DNA from: Candidatus Promineifilum breve
Lineage (GTDB): Bacteria; Chloroflexota; Anaerolineae; Promineifilales; Promineifilaceae
DNA length: 64,000 nucleotides
NCBI RefSeq assembly: GCF_900066015.1
Contig: NZ_LN890655.1
Coordinates: 1,528,726 to 1,592,725, forward strand
Direction: 5' to 3'
A program made the position numbers and the translations under genes. The notes below the pieces were generated by a model. The model did not search any database. It had not been told where the DNA came from and saw nothing but the letters and a program-made list of their open reading frames with translations. Within the stretch, counting starts at the first letter, position 1; every line of letters begins with the position of its first letter. Below are positions 56,705 to 64,000 of the stretch, one piece after another.

Positions 56705-58396
56705 TTATCCACCGAGTATATCGTAATACGTCGCTGGACGGCGGCGGGGGGTGGTTTGTTCGGCGGCCAGGGCCAGGCGCAGGAGCACCGGCTCCGCCCA
56801 CGGCCGCGCCATCGCTTGCATCCCAATGGGCAGCCCGCGCGCGTCGTAGCCGACCGGGAAGGCGATGGCCGGGTGGCCGGTCAGATTGGCCGGCATGGCA
56901 AAGCGCATCAGTTCGGTCACGCTGCTCAGGTCCGACCAGCCGTCATGCTCGCAGCCGTCGGGCACGGTTGGCGCGGTGACGGCCGTGGCCGGGGTCAGGA
57001 TGGCATCGACCCGCTCGAAGGCCCGGCCGAAATGACCCAGCGCCCGCGTGCGCACCCGTTGCGCCTGGAGATAATCGGCGGCGCTCATGGCCCGGCCCAG
57101 GGTCAGGTTCACCCGAGTCGACGGGCTGAGTTCCGCCCAATGCTCGGCGTGCAATTCCATATTGCTGACCATCTCGGCCAGAATCGTCACCACCTGGGCG
57201 ACGCGTATCTCGTCCAACTCCGGTATTGCCACATCATGCACCGTCGCGCCCATTGCCTGTAAATTGGCGACGGCCTCCTCGCAGGCAGCCACGATCTCCG
57301 GCGCGGCATGGGCGAACCACGGCCGGTAGATGCCCAGCCGCAGCCCGCGCAGATCGGGTTCATTCCAGCCGTCCAGCGTGACCGGCGGTTGATGGAGCGA
57401 ATTGGGATCGCGCGCGTCCGGCCCGGCGATGCAGGCGTAGACCAAGGCCACGTCGCCGACCGTCGCCCCGATGGGGCCGAGGTGGCCCATCGACCAGGTG
57501 AGCGGCGCGGCCCCCAACTCGCTGACCCGGCCGAACGTGCTCTTCAGGCCGACCATGCCCGTCAGCGCCGCCGGGATGCGAATGGAGCCGCCGCCGTCGG
57601 CCCCGATAGCCACCGGGCAAATCCCCGCGGCCACGGCCGCCGCCGAGCCATTGGAACTGCCGCCGGCGTGGCAATCGAGGTGGTACGGGTTGCGGATGAT
57701 GCCGTAATGCTCGTTGAAACCGTCGGGGTTGATGCCGATCTCGTGCATGTTGGTCTTGCCGATGAGCAGCGCCCCGGCCGCCCGCAACCGGGCCACGACC
57801 GTGGCGTCCTCGGCCGCCGGCGTTTGGCCCATGAAGCGCGTGCCCACGGTCGTGCCGTAGGGAAGCTGATCGACCTCATCCTTGACGGCCACGGGGACGC
57901 CGTCGAGCAGGCTCAGGGGCCGGCCGGCGCGGTGGCGCTCGGCCGATTGGCGGGCCTGGGTCATTAAATCATCCCGGTTGGTGGCCCGGAAGGCGCGCAA
58001 CGGCCGCGGGTCGTCGTCGCTGTCGGCGATGGCCGCCAGCACGGCCTCGGCCACCGCTTCGGGCGTGGCCCGGCCGTCGCGGTAGGCGCGGGCGTAATCG
58101 GCGATGGTGGCGAACGGCGCGCCCGCCGGCCGCGCGGCGACCTGCTCCTGCACGGCGGCCCAGTCGGCCGGCGGGCTATGGCGCAATTCGGCGGCCTCGT
58201 CCAGCGCCAGCGGGTAAAACGTCGGCGCGTCGGTGAACTGCTTCTCGCGCAGGGTCGTGATGCCGCCTTGCTTCAGCAGTTGGCCGAGCAACGCCCCGCG
58301 CAGCAGGCCGTTATCCAGCGCTCCGGCAAACAGGCGCAGCGGGCGGCCGTTGATCTTGGGCAGATTGAGGGATGTCAGGTTGTAGGTGTTGGTCAT
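56705..58396 (-). CDS. Amidase-signature enzyme
   Basis: 563 residues. Ser-cisSer-Lys triad: Lys172 (AVKDEVD), cis-Ser 247/248 (HAGGSSNGSAAAVA) and nucleophile Ser271 (DGGGSIRIPA). These hydrolases cleave carbon-nitrogen bonds of amides, ureas or allophanate; an N-terminal 160 residues before the core is longer than in the simplest members. The lack of a GatCAB partner argues against the tRNA amidotransferase. No clear Shine-Dalgarno; a 7-bp repeat lies immediately upstream. A strong terminator follows. Confidence 0.9.
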   Translation of the reverse strand: MTNTYNLTSLNLPKINGRPLRLFAGALDNGLLRGALLGQLLKQGGITTLREKQFTDAPTFYPLALDEAAELRHSPPADWAAVQEQVAARPAGAPFATIADYARAYRDGRATPEAVAEAVLAAIADSDDDPRPLRAFRATNRDDLMTQARQSAERHRAGRPLSLLDGVPVAVKDEVDQLPYGTTVGTRFMGQTPAAEDATVVARLRAAGALLIGKTNMHEIGINPDGFNEHYGIIRNPYHLDCHAGGSSNGSAAAVAAGICPVAIGADGGGSIRIPAALTGMVGLKSTFGRVSELGAAPLTWSMGHLGPIGATVGDVALVYACIAGPDARDPNSLHQPPVTLDGWNEPDLRGLRLGIYRPWFAHAAPEIVAACEEAVANLQAMGATVHDVAIPELDEIRVAQVVTILAEMVSNMELHAEHWAELSPSTRVNLTLGRAMSAADYLQAQRVRTRALGHFGRAFERVDAILTPATAVTAPTVPDGCEHDGWSDLSSVTELMRFAMPANLTGHPAIAFPVGYDARGLPIGMQAMARPWAEPVLLRLALAAEQTTPRRRPATYYDILGG

Positions 58397-58405
58397 GGGG
58401 ATGCT

Positions 58406-58446
58406 CAGTGGTTAGTAGATAGTGGTCAGTGGTTAGTGGTCAGTGG
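58406..58446. repeat. AGTGGTT/AGTGGTC 7-bp tandem repeat
   Basis: About five units alternating TTAGTGG and TCAGTGG, directly upstream of the amidase start. Same word family as 9121-9187 and 21896-21925. Confidence 0.8.
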
Positions 58447-58525
58447 AATGAATTCAATGCGAAGCGGATGGGCTGGATTAATGATGTTACCTCTTCAACC
58501 GGCTTCAGCCGGGTTTTGTGTGTCA

Positions 58526-58547
58526 GCGGCGGGTTTGAACCCGCCGC
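58526..58547. repeat. Perfect 10-bp GC hairpin
   Basis: GCGGCGGGTT-TG-AACCCGCCGC in the gap between the amidase start and a small membrane-protein gene. Nothing gene-like surrounds it. Confidence 0.55.
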
Positions 58548-58630
58548 GTGGGCCGTTGGGGCGTATGCCGCCCGGCCGGAGACCCTTGTAATTCAATATT
58601 GGTAAATTGGCAATAACCCGCCCCTCTCCT

Positions 58631-58660
58631 CACCCGCCACCCGCTACCCGCCACCCGCCC
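58631..58660. repeat. CCCGCYA 7-bp repeat, second locus
   Basis: Four units CCCGCCA/CCCGCTA/CCCGCCA/CCCGCCC just after the 3' end of the small membrane-protein gene; same family as 25676-25766. Confidence 0.75.
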
Positions 58661-58665
58661 CTCCC

Positions 58666-58998
58666 TCACTTCCGGTAATACCAAACCGTCGCCGCCACCG
58701 CCACCGCGCCCAGGACGACCCAGTTGAACGGCCGGGGGATGAGCGCGGCTACGGCCAGCCCACCGACCATGCCCAGACCGATGCCCAGGAAGGTATAGAC
58801 CAGCCGCCGCTGCGACTTTTCCAGGGCCACGTCGCGCTGGAAGGAAGCGGCCGGCAGCGTCCACAGGCCCAGGGCGAATAAGAAAAAGAGCGAGCCGACC
58901 ATGACCGCGGCCAGACCGCCATACGTCGGTTGCAACCAGTACATGATGGCAATACCGACGCCGATGATGATGAGCGTCAGGGCGAGGCGAATGGACAT
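58666..58998 (-). CDS. Small membrane protein, four segments
   Basis: 110 residues from the ATG at 58998. Hydrophobic stretches at about 5-20, 27-50, 68-88 and 90-106, with a short charged loop (RDVALEKSQRR). No family recognised. No overlap with the upstream gene with this start. Possibly paired with the similar small protein upstream. Confidence 0.6.
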   Translation of the reverse strand: MSIRLALTLIIIGVGIAIMYWLQPTYGGLAAVMVGSLFFLFALGLWTLPAASFQRDVALEKSQRRLVYTFLGIGLGMVGGLAVAALIPRPFNWVVLGAVAVAATVWYYRK

Positions 58999-59014
58999 GA
59001 TGATTCGGTTGGGA

Positions 59015-59380
59015 TCAGGGCAAGGGCGAATCGGACGTGACACTCTTTTCGGCCGGCGCGCGCAGCGTTTCCAGCAGCAGCCACAGGCTGACCAGCAGGA
59101 TGAACCCGCCGTAAAAGCCGGCCATGACCCCCAAGCCCATGATCAGGGCCGCGCCGATGCCGCCGGTGATGAGGAACGAGGCGATACAGGCCAGCCCCCC
59201 GGCCACAATCAGCCCGCCGATCATATAGACCAGGCAGCCGGGCACGCCAAAACGCGGCTCGCGGTTGCGCCGCAAATGCAGGATGTATTCGACCAGCCCC
59301 CCGGCCATGGCGACGGCAATGCCGAGCGCTACGCCGATGAGAAATAGCGTGAGATTACTGAGTTCGGCCGTGACGGTCAT
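59015..59380 (-). CDS. Small membrane protein, about three segments
   Basis: 121 residues from the ATG at 59380 (AGGT a few bases upstream). The open frame continues to 59572 but that part translates a CACAGAG-type repeat. Segments near 8-28, 50-70 and 78-108. Unknown function. It ends 16 bases before the next small membrane-protein gene. Confidence 0.55.
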   Translation of the reverse strand: MTVTAELSNLTLFLIGVALGIAVAMAGGLVEYILHLRRNREPRFGVPGCLVYMIGGLIVAGGLACIASFLITGGIGAALIMGLGVMAGFYGGFILLVSLWLLLETLRAPAEKSVTSDSPLP

Positions 59381-59504
59381 AGCTAACCTGTGTCGACAAC
59401 CGTGTGAGCTAGGCTTGCAATGGACGGATAATTCTATTCTAACCCAGCCTGCCCAGCGCGCAAGACCTGAGCCGCCTACACCGGGGCTTTTCCAAAGTCG
59501 GGCC

Positions 59505-59632
59505 AAGGAGCAAAGAACACAGAGTCCACAGAGCGCAGACACAGAGCACACAGAGAAACCAGAGGCTACCACCCTCTGCGCTCTCTGTGTCTGCTCTCCG
59601 TGCGCTCTGTGTTCTTTGACTTTGGAAACTGC
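59505..59632. repeat. CACAGAG-type repeat with inverted arm
   Basis: The left arm has several ACACAGAG/CACAGAG words; the right arm has inverted CTCTGTG words ending GTGTTCTTTGAC. The arms are about 50 bases each. A fragment of the same family is at the extreme right end (about 63985-64000). Confidence 0.85.
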
Positions 59633-59635
59633 CGC

Positions 59636-60931
59636 CTACACTAACTCACGCGGTTGGCCGGTCGCCAACAGCACGCTCGTCCATAGCCAATCCTCCGGGT
59701 CGATCTGCTTGCGGCGGCTGACGGCGGCGGGGATGGGCACGTGGGTGTAATGGTTGTTCCAATAGCCGACGACCAGATTGGTGCGGCCGCTCATGGCGGC
59801 GTGGACGGCGTTGAAGCCCAGCAGCAGGCAGTAGGCCGAGTCGTAGGCGTTGGCCGGCAGGCTGCGAATGGTGTAGCTGGGGTCGATGTACTTCAATGAG
59901 ATGGACACGTTCCGCGCGGCAAAGTAATCCTTGATGGCCTCTTTCAGGAACAGGCCGATGTCGCCCATCTTGACGTTGCCCGAGGCGTCGCGCGCGCCGT
60001 CGCGGCCGACCAACTGCTGGCCCGCGCCCTCGGCCACGGCGATGACAGCATGGCCGCGCTGCCGCAGCCGTTCGGCCAGCGCCGGCAGCAGCGCCTCTAG
60101 CGTGAACGGACATTCCGGGATGAGGCAGAAGTTGACCTGACTGTCGGCCAATGCCGAGTAGGCGGCGATGAAGCCCGATTCGCGCCCCATCAGCTTGACC
60201 AGGCCGATGCCGTTGCGCGCGGCTTCGGCCTCGTTGTGGGCGGCCTGCACGGCGCGGCGGGCCTCAGCCGTGGCCGTCACGAAGCCGAACGAACGCTCGA
60301 TGAGCGAGATGTCGTTGTCGATGGTCTTGGGTACGCCGACCACGGCGATGGGCAGATTGCGGCGGGCGATCTCGGCGGCGATGGCCGCCGCGCCGCGCAA
60401 CGTGCCGTCGCCGCCGATGGTGAACAGGATTCTAACGTTGCGCGCAACGAGCGTATCGACCATAAGAGTGACGTCCTGATCGCCGCGCGACGTACCCAGG
60501 ATCGTGCCGCCCAGTTCGCCGATCATCTCCACCCCGTCCGGCGTCAACTGTAGGGGTTCGTGCCCCAAATCGGGGTTAAGGCCCTCGTAGCCGAAGCGAA
60601 AGCCGTCGATCTCGCGCACCCCATAATGGTGATAGAGGCTGAGCACAATGGCCCGGATGACGTCGTTGAGGCCGGGACACAGGCCGCCGCAGGTGACGAT
60701 GCCCGCCCGCAGCCCGTCGGGGTTGAAGAAAAGGAACTCGCGCGGCCCGGCAGCCTCGAACGACGCCGGCGCTTGCCCCGCGGCCAGTTGGCGGGCGATG
60801 GCGACCGGGTCGGTGGCGGCGATCACGCGCTCATCGTCGGCCGTATAGCGCATGACCCGCTTGGGCGACGGCACCGTCGCCGGGCCGAGACGGTCGATAT
60901 TCAAATCATGGTCGAATTCGTTTTGTTCCAT
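59636..60931 (-). CDS. pfkA: 6-phosphofructokinase (ATP-type, group III-like)
   Basis: 431 residues. CGGLCPGLNDVIRA, phosphoryl-donor site GGDGT (173-177) and substrate site PKTIDNDI (201-208), MGRESGFIA. The Gly after Asp in GGDGT points to ATP rather than pyrophosphate, while the Lys in PKTIDND is the pyrophosphate-type or plant-type residue. It phosphorylates fructose 6-phosphate in glycolysis. Its start lies in a CACGGAT-type repeat and has only weak ribosome-binding sequence. The acyl-CoA dehydrogenase gene ends 23 bases upstream. Confidence 0.9.
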   Translation of the reverse strand: MEQNEFDHDLNIDRLGPATVPSPKRVMRYTADDERVIAATDPVAIARQLAAGQAPASFEAAGPREFLFFNPDGLRAGIVTCGGLCPGLNDVIRAIVLSLYHHYGVREIDGFRFGYEGLNPDLGHEPLQLTPDGVEMIGELGGTILGTSRGDQDVTLMVDTLVARNVRILFTIGGDGTLRGAAAIAAEIARRNLPIAVVGVPKTIDNDISLIERSFGFVTATAEARRAVQAAHNEAEAARNGIGLVKLMGRESGFIAAYSALADSQVNFCLIPECPFTLEALLPALAERLRQRGHAVIAVAEGAGQQLVGRDGARDASGNVKMGDIGLFLKEAIKDYFAARNVSISLKYIDPSYTIRSLPANAYDSAYCLLLGFNAVHAAMSGRTNLVVGYWNNHYTHVPIPAAVSRRKQIDPEDWLWTSVLLATGQPRELV

Positions 60932-60954
60932 CCGTGCCTATCCGTTTTTCCGTG

Positions 60955-62670
60955 CTAATCCGTAGCCAATTCTTCCATCACCGGCAGCGGCGCGTCGTCG
61001 GCCAATGCTCGGTCGGCATGAGCGTCCATTGCAGCCACCAGGTCGATAGGCGATTGGGCGAAGCGTAGCGCCGCCGCTCGCGCCCGGCCGTCGCGCTCGT
61101 GGGCCAGCGACCATTGCGCCTGCTCCACCAGCAGCGCCAGGGCCAGCGCCCGGCCCAGCGTCAGGCCAAAGCGGCGCGCCCCGGCCTCCAGCGCCGGGCG
61201 GTCGGCGGCCCGCTCCTGTAGCCAGTGGATGGCATTATAGATGGCGCGCGCCGCCGTCCCCGCCGCTATTGCCAGTGCCGGATCGCGCGTCGCCTGAGCC
61301 ACGGCCGCCACCTTATCCTTCAAGGCCATCAGCCCGGCCGGATCGTGGGCAATGGCCCGCAGCGTGTCGAGGGCCAGCACGTTGGTCGTGCCCTCCCAGA
61401 TGGGCAGCACCTGGCTATCGCGCAACAGCAGCGGCAGGCCGGTATCTTCCACGTAGCCCGCGCCGCCGTGGGCCTCCAGCACCTCCGAGGCCACGGCCAC
61501 CGCCTGCCGTCCGGTGCTCAGCTTGGCGATGGAGGTCAGCAGGCGCAGCAGGTCGGCCCCGGCCGGGTCGATGTCGCCGGCCTCGTCCCGGCCGAGCAGC
61601 TCGACGACGAAAAAGCTCAGATGGAAGGCGGCCTCGGTCTCGGCCTGCAATCCGGCCAATGTGTCGACGTGGAGCGGTTGCCGGGCCAGCGGCGCGCCGA
61701 ACGCCTCGCGCCGCCGGGCGTAGTCGCGGGCCAGGGCCATCCCGCGCCGCATCGTAGCCGCGGCCATGACGCTGTTCCACGTCCGCGTCAGGTGCAGCAT
61801 GGGGATGATGTTGCGCACGCCGTTGGCCAGTTCCAGCACCGGTATGGCCGGCGCGCCCTCCAGCATCAATTCAGCCGTCGGCACCTTGCGCGTGCCCAGC
61901 TTGTCCTTAAGCCGGTTGACGGCGATGTGGTTCAGCCGCCCGGCTTCGTCGCGCAGTTCCAGATAGAACAGGGCCAGACCGCGCCCGCCGGGGCCGTTGC
62001 CTTCCGGCCGGGCCAGCGTCAGGGCCATCTGCGACGTGGTGGCGCTGGTGAACCATTTGCGGCCGAACAGCCGCCAGCCACCGTCCGGCTCCCGGCAGGC
62101 GACCGTCTCCGAGCGGCCGACGTCGGAGCCGCCGGTCGATTCGGTCATCCACTGGCCGCTGGTCCAGAAGTGGGCCGGGTCGCGGCTGGTCAGATGGGGC
62201 ACGGCGCGGTCGATGAGCGCCCGGTTGCCGCTGAGCAACAAGGTGCGCGCCGCGCCGTCGGTCATCGCCAGCGGGCAGGTGTAGACGTCGGTCGAGGGAT
62301 GGAAGAGGTAGGCCGTGGCGAACTGATGCAGTCGAGCGAAACGGCCATGCTGAGGCTCATAGGCCGCGCCGACGACGCCGAACTCGGCCGCCAGCCGCTC
62401 GGCCCGCTGCCAGACGGCCGTCACTTCGATGCGATCCACCCGCTCGCCCCAGGCATCCCACTGGGTCAGCACCGGCTCATTGAGGCGGTCGGCCAGTTGC
62501 AGCGCGTATAGCTCGCCGCCGGCCAGCTCGCCCATCTCGCGCAGCGACGGCTCCACGGCGGCCAGCACGTCAGGCGGCAGGGCACGCCGCAAGTAGGCGC
62601 GCAATACCCGGTCGTCGTCATACTGGTTACCCAGTTGTGGGGCCGGTTGGTTGAATGATTTAATATTCAT
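60955..62670 (-). CDS. AidB-like acyl-CoA dehydrogenase
   Basis: 571 residues from the ATG at 62670 (AAGGGGG upstream; the frame before it is repeat sequence). FAD-acyl-CoA dehydrogenase core with ESTGGSDVGRSE and RKWFTSATTSQ, RLKDKLGTRKVPTAEL, and an N-terminal extension (FNQPAPQLGNQYDDDRVLR) like that of E. coli AidB and related proteins. It likely oxidises an acyl-CoA; a role in alkylation damage as for AidB is only an analogy. It lies just downstream of the CaiB-type gene. Confidence 0.88.
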   Translation of the reverse strand: MNIKSFNQPAPQLGNQYDDDRVLRAYLRRALPPDVLAAVEPSLREMGELAGGELYALQLADRLNEPVLTQWDAWGERVDRIEVTAVWQRAERLAAEFGVVGAAYEPQHGRFARLHQFATAYLFHPSTDVYTCPLAMTDGAARTLLLSGNRALIDRAVPHLTSRDPAHFWTSGQWMTESTGGSDVGRSETVACREPDGGWRLFGRKWFTSATTSQMALTLARPEGNGPGGRGLALFYLELRDEAGRLNHIAVNRLKDKLGTRKVPTAELMLEGAPAIPVLELANGVRNIIPMLHLTRTWNSVMAAATMRRGMALARDYARRREAFGAPLARQPLHVDTLAGLQAETEAAFHLSFFVVELLGRDEAGDIDPAGADLLRLLTSIAKLSTGRQAVAVASEVLEAHGGAGYVEDTGLPLLLRDSQVLPIWEGTTNVLALDTLRAIAHDPAGLMALKDKVAAVAQATRDPALAIAAGTAARAIYNAIHWLQERAADRPALEAGARRFGLTLGRALALALLVEQAQWSLAHERDGRARAAALRFAQSPIDLVAAMDAHADRALADDAPLPVMEELATD

Positions 62671-62682
62671 GTCGTCCCCCTT

Positions 62683-62756
62683 GTAGGGCGGGATGGTATC
62701 CCGCCCCGGTATCCCGCTCCAAGGCAATGGGGGCGGGATGCCATCCCGCCCTACAT
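62683..62756. repeat. GTAGGGCGGGATGG palindromic repeat
   Basis: Arms GTAGGGCGGGATGG and CCATCCCGCCCTAC with a CCCGCCCCGGTATCCCG centre. It lies between the CaiB-type and acyl-CoA dehydrogenase genes and supplies the last codons of the former. Relative of 16851-16923. Confidence 0.8.
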
Positions 62757-63932
62757 TAGTGCAGCGATCTCATCCGGCGCAAAGCCCGCCTCGCGCAACA
62801 CTTCCTCGGTGTGTGCCCCCAGCGCTGCGCCGATGGTGCGATATTCGGCCGCGCCGCCGGAGAAGCGCCAGGGGTTGGCGATCTGCCGCTGCGACCCGCC
62901 ACCGGGCCGGGGCACATCGACGACCAGGCCGCGGGCCACCGTCTGCGGGTGATCGAGCATTTCGGGCACGGTCAGCACCGGCTCGACGCATACGTCCAGC
63001 GCGGCGAAGACGGCCGTCCACTCGGCCAGCGGCCGGGCGGCGATGGCGGCCCGCGTCTCGGCCTTAACCCATGCCTGTTGCGCCGCGTCCAGGCTCAGCC
63101 CCGGCGCAAACAGATCGGCCCGGCCGAGGGCGGCGCAGAAGCCCTGCCAAAATTTCGGTTCGATGCTGCCGACCGATAGCCAGCGGCCGTCGGCCGTCTG
63201 GTAATAGTCATAGGCCCGGCCGCCATTGAGGGCCATGCCCTCCGCCTCCGGCGTCTCGCCGCCGACGAGGAAATGGGCCGCCAGATGGGCCTGCCAGGCG
63301 ACCATCAAGTCGAACATGCTGACGTCCACGTATTGGCCGCGGCCGGTGGCGGCGCGTTGGACGACGGCTGCCAGCAGCCCGACCAGCGTCCCCATCGCCC
63401 CGCCGCCCACGTCGGCCACCTGGATGCCCAACGGCGGCGGGCCGGCGTCGCGCCGGCCGCTGTAGCTGAGCGCGCCGGACAGGGCCAAATAGTTGTTGTC
63501 GTGGCCGGCGCGATCGCGCAAGGGGCCGGTCTGGCCGTAGCCGGTCAGAGCGACGTAGATGAGCGCCGGGTTGGCCGCCCGCAGCGCCTCGTAGCCAAGC
63601 CCCAGCCGATCCATGACCCCCGGCCGGAACTGCTCGATGACGATGTCGTAGCCGCCCTCGGCCACTAGTCGCGCGACGGCGGCCACGGCCGCCGGCCGCT
63701 TCAGATCGAGGGCCAGCGAGCGCTTGTTGCGGTTGAGCACGCCATGCCAGGCCGACGTGTCGCCGTCATAGGGCGGCAGCAGGCGCACCATGTCCGGCCG
63801 GGTGGGCGACTCGACGCGCACCACGTCCGCGCCCAGGTCGGCCAGCAGCATCGTGGCGAAAGGGCCGGGCAAGAGGGCGGTGAAGTCGAGTATTTTGAGC
63901 GAAGTGAGTGGTTGGCTGGATCCCGTTCCCAT
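62751..63932 (-). CDS. CaiB/BaiF family CoA-transferase or acyl-CoA racemase
   Basis: 393 residues, typical for family III. LDFTALLPGPFATMLLADLG and VRVESP at the N-terminus; the catalytic Asp145 in GHDNNYLALSG with His144 beside it, a pairing seen in alpha-methylacyl-CoA racemases, so racemase activity is plausible. No Shine-Dalgarno; TATAAT lies six bases before the ATG, implying a leaderless message. With the AidB-like protein and the SDR-MaoC fusion it suggests branched fatty-acid oxidation. Confidence 0.88.
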   Translation of the reverse strand: MGTGSSQPLTSLKILDFTALLPGPFATMLLADLGADVVRVESPTRPDMVRLLPPYDGDTSAWHGVLNRNKRSLALDLKRPAAVAAVARLVAEGGYDIVIEQFRPGVMDRLGLGYEALRAANPALIYVALTGYGQTGPLRDRAGHDNNYLALSGALSYSGRRDAGPPPLGIQVADVGGGAMGTLVGLLAAVVQRAATGRGQYVDVSMFDLMVAWQAHLAAHFLVGGETPEAEGMALNGGRAYDYYQTADGRWLSVGSIEPKFWQGFCAALGRADLFAPGLSLDAAQQAWVKAETRAAIAARPLAEWTAVFAALDVCVEPVLTVPEMLDHPQTVARGLVVDVPRPGGGSQRQIANPWRFSGGAAEYRTIGAALGAHTEEVLREAGFAPDEIAALM

Positions 63933-63938
63933 ACCGCT

Positions 63939-63944
63939 ATTATA
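63939..63944 (-). promoter_or_regulatory. -10 element of the CaiB-type gene
   Basis: Perfect TATAAT on the minus strand, six bases before the ATG; no good -35 was found. Spacing is that of a leaderless promoter, as also seen before the glmU-like gene (TATGAT at 9091-9096). Confidence 0.45.
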
Positions 63945-64000
63945 GATCAGGTCGAAGGGAGTAGGTAGCTACCCAGCGTAATCAGAGGAACACAGAGCAC

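Overview
The window is a GC-rich bacterial chromosome segment with 53 supported protein-coding genes, one of them cut by the left edge, one tRNA and a very large load of short repeats. Several features fit the Chloroflexota (Anaerolineae-like): a Val/Glu-rich linker after the lipobox of the ABC-type binding protein, effector-associated-domain (EAD) proteases, 7-9 bp repeats between and inside genes, and leaderless-looking starts. This placement is inference from gene content, not from a marker gene.

Left part (1-10.8 kb): the tail of rsgA, a CobW-type GTPase, an MBL-fold hydrolase, a degenerate receiver-like protein paired with a membrane protein, a NarL-type response regulator, a TetR repressor divergent from an HXXEE membrane protein with a clear operator, then glmU-like and cdd genes. 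An AT-rich membrane-protein gene sits between the intact cdd and a decayed second copy of its 3' half. A DinB-like protein, a PEP-mutase-family enzyme and tRNA-Gln(UUG) follow.

Middle (10.8-33 kb): a HutC-type regulator leads an apparent operon of two different carbamoyltransferases plus carbamate kinase, whose three spacers are each filled by a different hairpin repeat family. A BrnT/BrnA-like toxin-antitoxin pair and threonine synthase come next. On the other strand lies a three-gene EAD cluster: an EAD-trypsin fusion whose catalytic Ser is Ala, a protease-free EAD adaptor, and an EAD-trypsin with an intact triad. This is my main candidate for an undescribed system. Next are a LolD/FtsX-type ABC exporter, a GT-C-like membrane protein with three repeat families in its reading frame, a hydrolase, a bactofilin-like membrane protein, a NUDIX hydrolase, a GyrI-like protein, an SDR-MaoC fusion and a MazG-like protein.

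Right part (33-56.4 kb): a colinear minus-strand catabolic region. A FadR-type regulator is followed by 2-oxoacid dehydrogenase E1alpha, E1beta and E2 and an aldehyde dehydrogenase. Then come an oligopeptide-type ABC importer (binding protein, two permeases, two ATPases), GH2 beta-mannosidase-like, GH42-like and GH36-like glycosidases, a zinc alcohol dehydrogenase, an SMP-30-type lactonase, an SDR and a DUF4432 sugar epimerase-like protein. Many of these genes overlap by a few bases. The region reads as uptake, hydrolysis and oxidation of plant-type oligosaccharides.

The right end (56.6-64 kb) holds an amidase, two small membrane proteins, a phosphofructokinase, an AidB-like acyl-CoA dehydrogenase and a CaiB/BaiF CoA-transferase or racemase. 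Repeats made of short words, usually repeated on one arm and inverted on the other, occur at more than 20 places. Several are translated in frame as tails, linkers or insertions.
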